This document shows positions 5,999 to 9,574 of a DNA stretch of 9,574 nucleotides, one piece after another (position 1 is the first letter of the stretch; every line of letters begins with the position of its first letter). The position numbers and the translations under genes were made by a program. The notes under the pieces are model-generated. The model saw only the letters and a list, made by a program, of their open reading frames with translations. It had not been told where the DNA came from and searched no databases. The stretch is from Bathyarchaeum sp965602795 (GTDB lineage Archaea > Thermoproteota > Bathyarchaeia > Bathyarchaeales > Bathyarchaeaceae), in the NCBI GenBank assembly GCA_965602795.1, contig CBFCZR010000062.1, positions 1-9,574 on the forward strand. The letters are read 5' to 3'.

Positions 5999-6529
5999 TT
6001 AACTGTTGCGATTCAGTTTTTCTTTCGCTAATTCAGTTATGCCGCTTTTCCATGCTTGCTCAGTCTTTTCATTGATTGTTTCCTCGTTGTGTTCTGGGAA
6101 AATGCCGTGCATCAGTTGATGGAGTATTGTGTACATCAGTTCAAGAAGTCCAATTGGCGGGGGCGTTTCCTGAGTTAGGGTGTTGTGAAAGAACTTTTTT
6201 GATATGCGGATTTGTCCCTTCTTGTTGATGTGTGCCCCGCACTCTTTTTGGCATTCTTTGCATGAGCACAGATTATACGAGAAGTATAGTGCACGGGTTT
6301 TCTGTTCATTGTCCAGTTGGGTTGTTGACTCCAAAACAGCTAAAACCGAATCGCAAAGTGCGTCCAAAATCTCTTCTTCGTTACGTGCAACATGCGAAGA
6401 AACCAACAGCTGGCCTAGCGCTTTAATGTCTTCATTGATGTTGTGTTTCTTTTTGTAGTTTATCCAGTTTCTGTGAAGGGAAGATGCTGGTTCAAATTCG
6501 AGTTTTTTCGTTCTTTCACACCCCAACAA
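5999..6529 (-). CDS. SprT/zincin-like protein with altered HQxxH motif and Cys cluster
   Basis: A 176-residue soluble protein. The second half resembles a SprT/WSS1-type zincin: a strand pair (GQIRISKKFF, 105-114) followed by a helix carrying His137-Gln-Leu-Met-His141, then PEH (145-147) and a conserved-looking acidic/aromatic helix ending at Trp160. In active members the motif is HExxH, but here the catalytic Glu is Gln138 (codon CAA at 6116-6118). A Cys/His group, Cys88, Cys90, Cys93, Cys97 and His100, may bind zinc. The N-terminal third is helical and unassigned. No ATG is in frame: the start is TTG at 6529 or 6526, and an ATG at 6533 is out of frame. It starts 44 bases after the zinc-ribbon gene and has its own TATA-like box. 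It may be a metal-binding, non-proteolytic relative. Family similarity is judged by pattern only. Confidence 0.78.
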   Translation of the reverse strand: MLGCERTKKLEFEPASSLHRNWINYKKKHNINEDIKALGQLLVSSHVARNEEEILDALCDSVLAVLESTTQLDNEQKTRALYFSYNLCSCKECQKECGAHINKKGQIRISKKFFHNTLTQETPPPIGLLELMYTILHQLMHGIFPEHNEETINEKTEQAWKSGITELAKEKLNRNS

Positions 6530-6564
6530 CCATCAAGTACAATGCGACATTTCTGTGTTTGCTA

Positions 6565-6573
6565 GATTTAAAC
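6565..6573 (-). promoter_or_regulatory. TATA box of the zincin-like gene
   Basis: Minus strand GTTTAAATC, placed directly after the stop codon of the upstream zinc-ribbon gene. The expected start is near 6543, about 14 bases before the TTG start codons. This makes the two genes at least partly independent. Confidence 0.4.
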
Positions 6574-6765
6574 TTAGAAATCGTCACCGCCGCCTTTTTT
6601 GCGACGTGCGCCCTCCATCAACTCTTTAGTAAAACATTTTGGGCACCTAGAAAAAGGAATAACTTCACATGAGCCGTCCTCAAGTATTATCTTAATAACA
6701 TCCTCATCAGTCAAATCGGCGCCACAATCCACACATTTACGCTTACCCAAAGTTATGAACCCCAT
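6574..6765 (-). CDS. Small zinc-ribbon protein, function unknown
   Basis: A 63-residue protein with two knuckles, Cys11-x2-Cys14 (KCVDCG) and Cys41-x2-Cys44 (RCPKCF), about 26 residues apart. Together they form a zinc ribbon that may bind nucleic acid or protein. An extra Cys33 lies between them. The tail is basic, then Gly-rich and acidic (RRKKGGGDDF). The ATG at 6765 was chosen; a TTG at 6795 would run into the tRNA 3' end and is unlikely. There is no ribosome site, so it could be translated leaderless or from a message processed out of the tRNA transcript. It sits 31 bases downstream of tRNA-Gln on the same strand. It also lies in a region rich in transcription and translation genes, which suggests but does not show a role there. 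Confidence 0.75.
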   Translation of the reverse strand: MGFITLGKRKCVDCGADLTDEDVIKIILEDGSCEVIPFSRCPKCFTKELMEGARRKKGGGDDF

Positions 6766-6796
6766 TGGAAAGTGTTTGCTTACATGTTGAATCAAT

Positions 6797-6872
6797 TGGT
6801 AGCCCGGGGGAGATTCGAACTCCCGTCAGAGGCTCCAGAGGCCCCCATGATTGACCGCTACACCACCGGGCT
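6797..6872 (-). tRNA. tRNA-Gln (anticodon CUG), CCA encoded
   Basis: Folds into a full cloverleaf on the minus strand. The acceptor stem is AGCCCGG/CCGGGCT with seven perfect pairs. The D arm starts GTGT. The anticodon stem is GGGGC/GCCTC (one G-U pair) with loop CTCTGGA. The variable loop has four bases, and the T arm is GGGAG-TTCGAAT-CTCCC. The anticodon CTG lies at 6836-6838 and reads CAG (Gln). The discriminator is A (6800) and the 3' CCA is encoded (6797-6799). No intron is seen. In archaea this tRNA is normally first charged with Glu and then amidated by GatDE. A minus-strand TATA-like box (6910-6917) lies about 40 bases upstream. The gene is divergent from tfb and is followed on the same strand by a zinc-ribbon gene. 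Confidence 0.97.
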
Positions 6873-6909
6873 TAATTTTCTGTTATGTTACAGGAAAGTT
6901 CTGTTCTCA

Positions 6910-6917
6910 TTAATAAA
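6910..6917 (-). promoter_or_regulatory. TATA box of tRNA-Gln
   Basis: Minus strand TTTATTAA. The expected start near 6887 gives a 5' leader of about 15 bases for RNase P to remove, which is normal for an archaeal tRNA gene. Confidence 0.4.
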
Positions 6918-7018
6918 TCTCTCATCATTCTCCTCTTCGGGAGCCAAAATTGACGAAAAAGGGCTTCCTGTACGTATTATTTCACCTGATACATAGTAAA
7001 TGCTGACAAATCGTAATG

Positions 7019-7026
7019 CTTATATA
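7019..7026 (+). promoter_or_regulatory. TATA box of tfb
   Basis: CTTATATA, the strongest TATA element in the window. Initiation is expected near 7049, leaving a leader of about 80 bases before the TTG start at 7129. That is long compared with the 10-40 bases inferred for the other genes here. Confidence 0.6.
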
Positions 7027-7048
7027 TCAAGTCATATCCTCAAAGTTA

Positions 7049-7128
7049 CTACGGCGGGTCCAGATGTACGTTTCTGAACCCTAAAAGGAACTCAAATCAC
7101 GTTAGAAACGGAATTCTCGCCACAAAAC
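7049..7128 (+). promoter_or_regulatory. tfb 5' leader with mini-ORF and possible long-range stem
   Basis: The predicted leader holds an ATG mini-ORF (7064-7084, six codons reading MYVSEP, then TAA) with GGCGGG (7053-7058) five bases upstream. CGTTTC (7069-7074) and GAAACG (7105-7110) could pair and enclose the end of the mini-ORF and an AAGGA (7085-7089) that serves no visible start codon. These parts could tune translation of tfb. The transcription start itself is inferred. Confidence 0.35.
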
Positions 7129-8079
7129 TTGCCGAGGCGAAAAGTTACGCAAAAAAAAGATATTTCCCGCAAAATAACTGAAAAATGTCCCGAATGTGGA
7201 AGCCCCAACCTTATCCACGATTATGATACTGGCGAGACCATCTGCGGAGGCTGCGGACTAGTCGTCCGAGAACAAATGATGGATAAGGGTCCGGAGTGGC
7301 GAGCCTTTACTCAAGAAGAAAAAGCTTCCAGAAGCCGCGTTGGAGTACCCACCTCATATTCTGTTCACGACAAAGGATTATCCACAGCCATAGGACGCGT
7401 AGACAGGGACGCATTCGGACGCAAACTTCCCCTCTCTACGAGACTGCAGATGTGGCGGCTTCGGAAATGGCAGATACGTTCACGAGTTCACTCCTCTATA
7501 GACCGAAATCTTGCCCAAGCCATGGCAGAGCTGGATCGCCTTTCCGACAAATCATATATTCCCGGTCCAGTCAAGGAGAAAGCCGCAATCATCTACCGTA
7601 AGGCTTTGGACAAAGGACTAGTGCGGGGCAGATCTATTGCCGCAATCGCCGCTGCCTCATTATACGCTGCTTGCCGAACCACCGGAACCCCTAGAACTCT
7701 TCGGGAGGTTGCTGAAGCCAGTTTTGTGGACAAGAAGGATGTGGCTCGTTGTTACCGTCTGTTGCTTAGAGAGCTGAACGTTCAGATGCCGATAGCTAAC
7801 CCGCTAACTTATGTTTCTAAAATCGCTGAGCGAACAGGTATCTCCGGTCCGACGCAGGGTCACGCAATAAAGATTCTTCATGAAGCTAGGAGAAGACGCG
7901 CCGCTGCCGGCAAGGACCCTATGGGTTTGGCTGCTGCTGCGCTGTATATTGCTTGTTTGGTGAAGAATGAGAAGAAGACTCAGAAGGATATTGCTGAGGC
8001 TGCGGGTGTAACTGAGGTTACTGTCCGGAACAGGTATAAAAGTTTGAGGCGACAGTTGGGCATAGAGTTGCCCGATTAG
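7129..8079 (+). CDS. tfb: Transcription initiation factor B (TFB, archaeal TFIIB)
   Basis: General transcription factor that bridges TBP-TATA complexes and RNA polymerase. The 316-residue protein has the N-terminal zinc ribbon (Cys20, Cys23, Cys39, Cys42), the B-reader/linker starting at GPEWRAF (54-60) and continuing to about 115, and then two cyclin folds (about 120-215 and 220-312). The last fold carries the helix-turn-helix TQKDIAEAAGVTEVTVRNRYKSL that reads the BRE. Length and order are normal. The start is fixed at TTG 7129: the frame is closed by TGA at 7075-7077, no ATG or GTG lies between, and the next ATG (residue 50) would lose the zinc ribbon. Divergent from tRNA-Gln; its stop overlaps the end of the convergent zinc-ribbon gene by four bases. 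Confidence 0.98.
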   Translation: MPRRKVTQKKDISRKITEKCPECGSPNLIHDYDTGETICGGCGLVVREQMMDKGPEWRAFTQEEKASRSRVGVPTSYSVHDKGLSTAIGRVDRDAFGRKLPLSTRLQMWRLRKWQIRSRVHSSIDRNLAQAMAELDRLSDKSYIPGPVKEKAAIIYRKALDKGLVRGRSIAAIAAASLYAACRTTGTPRTLREVAEASFVDKKDVARCYRLLLRELNVQMPIANPLTYVSKIAERTGISGPTQGHAIKILHEARRRRAAAGKDPMGLAAAALYIACLVKNEKKTQKDIAEAAGVTEVTVRNRYKSLRRQLGIELPD

Positions 8080-8294
8080 CCTGTTTCCTTTGTTTTTGTT
8101 AGCTCCATCACTATAGGTCCCTTGTACCCACATTCTGTGCATACATAATTTCTGGGGGTTATTCCGTACAACCAGGGATTCATGTGAGAAATTTTTTTGC
8201 TTCCACATTTTGGGCAAACGTTGATTGTTTTTTCGCCTACTTTCTTGTGTTTCAGCCCTTTCAGTACTTCGCGGAAATCTGCGAGTATGCCCAT
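8076..8294 (-). CDS. Small archaeal zinc-ribbon protein
   Basis: A 72-residue protein with a short N-terminal helix followed by one zinc ribbon: Cys27-x2-Cys30 (VCPKCGS) and Cys52-x2-Cys55 (VCTECGY). The conserved-looking WLYGITPRNYVC between them and GPIVMEL after the ribbon recall small archaeal zinc-ribbon proteins of unknown role. The ATG at 8294 lies 17 bases after the aIF1 stop, so it is probably the second gene of an aIF1 operon. That context hints at translation or RNA binding, but the sequence does not prove it. Its stop codon overlaps the end of tfb. Confidence 0.85.
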   Translation of the reverse strand: MGILADFREVLKGLKHKKVGEKTINVCPKCGSKKISHMNPWLYGITPRNYVCTECGYKGPIVMELTKTKETG

Positions 8295-8311
8295 TTTGTT
8301 TCTCTCATCTG

Positions 8312-8620
8312 CTATTGAAGCTCAACGTTTTCTTCTGGGTAGCCCTGATTTATGAGGTAGGTTCTGACTTTGTCTCGGTGGTCGCCTTGCAGGATAATTT
8401 CTTCGTTTTTTGCTGTTCCTCCGCAGGCGCAGAATGATTTGAGTTTCTGGGCTAGTCGGCTTAGGTTTGCTTCTTTGTTGCTGATGCCGTCGACAATGGT
8501 TACTGCTTTTCCCCATTTTCTGCTTTCTAAGCGCACTCGTATTCGTTGTTGTTCTTTGCCGATTTCTTCACAGACACAAATATCTTTAGGTAGTCCGCAG
8601 GTAGGACAAATTTCAGCCAT
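8312..8620 (-). CDS. Translation initiation factor aIF1 (SUI1/eIF1 family)
   Basis: Acts on the small ribosomal subunit to check start-codon pairing. The protein is 102 residues from the ATG at 8620. It has the archaeal N-terminal Cys cluster (Cys5, Cys8, Cys15, Cys17, in EICPTCGLPKDICVCEE), QQRIRVRLE, and then the SUI1 domain (about 25-102) with KSFCACGGTAK and IILQGDHRDKV. An upstream TTG at 8629 is not used: the TATA box at 8651-8659 puts the transcription start near 8629, leaving a short leader to the ATG at 8620. First gene of a pair with the zinc-ribbon gene downstream. Confidence 0.97.
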   Translation of the reverse strand: MAEICPTCGLPKDICVCEEIGKEQQRIRVRLESRKWGKAVTIVDGISNKEANLSRLAQKLKSFCACGGTAKNEEIILQGDHRDKVRTYLINQGYPEENVELQ

Positions 8621-8650
8621 GATACTCAACTGTAACAGGCACCGTTGACC

Positions 8651-8659
8651 TATATAAAA
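8651..8659 (-). promoter_or_regulatory. TATA box of the aIF1 operon
   Basis: Minus strand TTTTATATA, with the expected start near 8629, nine bases before the ATG of aIF1. This spacing supports ATG 8620 as the start. Confidence 0.55.
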
Positions 8660-8791
8660 TTTTCAATGCTTTGCCTCTTGATTGCCGTTAAGTGTTTATT
8701 AACAAAGCGAACATCCGCCTTTCTGTACATCAAGGCTTTTGGTTGATGAAAAACTATTGACTGCATAACTTTGACTGTAACTTGCGGTGTG

Positions 8792-8797
8792 AAAAAA
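8792..8797 (-). terminator. T-run after the AsnC-domain gene
   Basis: T6 on the minus strand, about 30 bases after the stop at 8827. It fits an intrinsic terminator that isolates this gene from the aIF1 operon. The rest of 8660-8826 shows no gene. Confidence 0.35.
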
Positions 8798-8826
8798 GGT
8801 GGTAAGAATGGTGCAGGGATTTATGT

Positions 8827-9066
8827 TCATCCTGTTTCTTCGACTACTATCATTGTTAAGGTTGACCTGACTTTGTCTAAGCTTCGCAGATTCCAGGTGA
8901 CGATTTCTCTGAGTTTATCCATGGTTTCTGCCTTAACCGTGGCTACAAGGTCATAAACGCCGTAAACCATGAAAGTATCTTTTACAAAGTCCATTTTTTT
9001 CAGGGATTCCCGAACGCTGTCCACAGCACCCGTCTCTGTGGTTATCAAAACATACGCCATAGGCAT
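8827..9066 (-). CDS. Stand-alone Lrp/AsnC ligand-binding (RAM) domain protein
   Basis: A 79-residue protein that is just the C-terminal regulatory domain of the Lrp/AsnC family, without the DNA-binding helix-turn-helix. The beta-alpha-beta pattern is clear: AYVLITTETGAVDSV, then VKDTFMVYGVYDLVATVKA with the family's GxYDL turn (about 38-42), then a helix and the final strand TLTMIVVE. The ATG at 9066 is chosen because GGAG lies eight bases upstream; the longer frame to 9147 starts with residues unlike the family. Such proteins form dimers and octamer rings, bind amino acids, and may join full-length Lrp proteins. The target is unknown. A TATA-like TTATTTAT (9125-9132) upstream would give a leader of about 36 bases. 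Confidence 0.93.
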   Translation of the reverse strand: MPMAYVLITTETGAVDSVRESLKKMDFVKDTFMVYGVYDLVATVKAETMDKLREIVTWNLRSLDKVRSTLTMIVVEETG

Positions 9067-9196
9067 AACAACATCTCCAAACCCATTTTTACCCAGTGGA
9101 TACCCAACATATCCCAAACTGAAAATAAATAACTTGCCCAACAGCAAGCCAAAACTGGGTCTCTATTACCACCAGCGAATATAATCGCCTTTGACG

Positions 9197-9574
9197 TTAG
9201 TGTTTGTGGCCTATGGCTAGGAATTTTTTCTTTTCTGTCGATGAGAAAGGATAACTGAGTATTCCTTCAATGTTGTTGTTTGTGTGTGCGGTTTCGTTGT
9301 TAAGTTTGATGAGGGTAATCACCATTTCTTCGATTGCGTTTGGGTTTATTCGGTACAGGGTTTTTCTTTGGTCGCGGGGGTCTTTCTCTTTCACGACCAC
9401 TTTTCCTAAGCTTCTAATCACGTTCAGTATCTGTCTTTCGGACAAATCTTTGTCATAGTATTTTTTCAATCCCGCTTTGATTTGGCGAAGGGAAATAGCG
9501 GTGATTGCTTGATTCTGTTTTCGTGATTTCTGGAGAATAACCGATAATACGGCGAGTTTGGTGTCAGATTTATT
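9197..9574 (-). CDS. Winged-helix DNA-binding protein, 5' end cut by window edge
   Basis: The minus-strand frame is open from base 9574 to the TAA at 9197, giving 125 residues; the start lies outside the window. A TTG at 9469 could be read as a start but would remove the first helix of the domain. The visible part has a helix (KLAVLSVILQKSRK), a recognition-like region (KDLSERQILNVIRSLGKV) and a beta wing with charged turn (VKEKDPRDQRKTLYRINP), as in MarR/PadR-like winged helices. A further helix and a polar tail rich in Asn and Lys follow. It is probably a transcription regulator. The specific family and ligand are not recognised. Confidence 0.8.
   Translation of the reverse strand, partial: NKSDTKLAVLSVILQKSRKQNQAITAISLRQIKAGLKKYYDKDLSERQILNVIRSLGKVVVKEKDPRDQRKTLYRINPNAIEEMVITLIKLNNETAHTNNNIEGILSYPFSSTEKKKFLAIGHKH

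Noticed and set aside
6929..6942. CTCC-tcttcg-GGAG hairpin between tRNA-Gln and tfb
   Set aside because: A four-pair stem with no T-run or other context; likely chance.
7804..8217. Minus-strand frame of 137 codons at the tfb 3' end
   Set aside because: Antisense to the second cyclin fold of TFB and to the zinc-ribbon gene, both of which are clear.
8700..8780. TTGATGA followed by CTGC as a C/D-box guide RNA
   Set aside because: The C box lacks the leading purine and no proper CTGA D box or inner C'/D' pair was found.
8771..8956. Plus-strand frame of 61 codons
   Set aside because: Mostly antisense to the AsnC-domain gene, with no ribosome site or family pattern.
1..9574. CRISPR arrays, insertion sequences, attachment sites or defence systems
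   Set aside because: No regularly spaced repeats, transposase or integrase motifs, or toxin-antitoxin pairs were seen; the gene set is core archaeal chromosome.

Overview
The window reads as a piece of an archaeal chromosome. It carries transcription factor B, an archaeal aIF1/SUI1 with an N-terminal Cys cluster, an archaeal-type FtsZ, a stand-alone Lrp/AsnC ligand-binding domain, TATA-box promoters with short leaders, T-run terminators, and a secreted glycoprotein-like protein with a PEFP-type C-terminal anchor. FtsZ, the PEFP anchor module and the mid-range base composition fit a mesophilic lineage such as Bathyarchaeia best. That placement is an inference from style, not from a database match.

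Left part (1-2294, minus strand): an operon for a cluster A-1 (ZnuABC/MntABC-type) metal importer, transcribed leftward in the order binding protein, ATPase, permease. The permease is cut by the left edge. Divergent from it (2412-2822, plus) is a NikR-family repressor whose four Ni(II) ligands (His, His, His, Cys) sit at the spacing known from E. coli NikR. The shared 117-base control region holds two back-to-back TATA boxes and short ACAT/ATGT inverted repeats. This suggests that a nickel sensor controls an importer of the zinc/manganese class.

Middle part (2862-5955): a small hypothetical gene of unknown function on the minus strand and ftsZ on the plus strand diverge from a promoter region with two perfect small palindromes. 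A 333-base non-coding stretch then leads to a secreted, membrane-anchored protein with nine N-glycosylation sequons.

Right part (5999-9574): a leftward chain holds tRNA-Gln(CUG) with an encoded CCA, a 63-residue zinc ribbon, and a SprT/zincin-like protein in which the catalytic Glu appears as Gln (HQLMH). Divergent from the tRNA is tfb, which can only start at a TTG codon after a leader of about 80 bases. tfb converges on, and overlaps by four bases, a leftward pair of aIF1 followed by a small zinc-ribbon gene. Beyond these lie a stand-alone AsnC/RAM-domain regulator and a winged-helix protein that runs off the right edge.

The right half is therefore mostly gene-expression machinery and small zinc-binding proteins, the left half is metal uptake with its regulator, and cell division (FtsZ) lies between. 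No mobile element, CRISPR array or defence system was seen.
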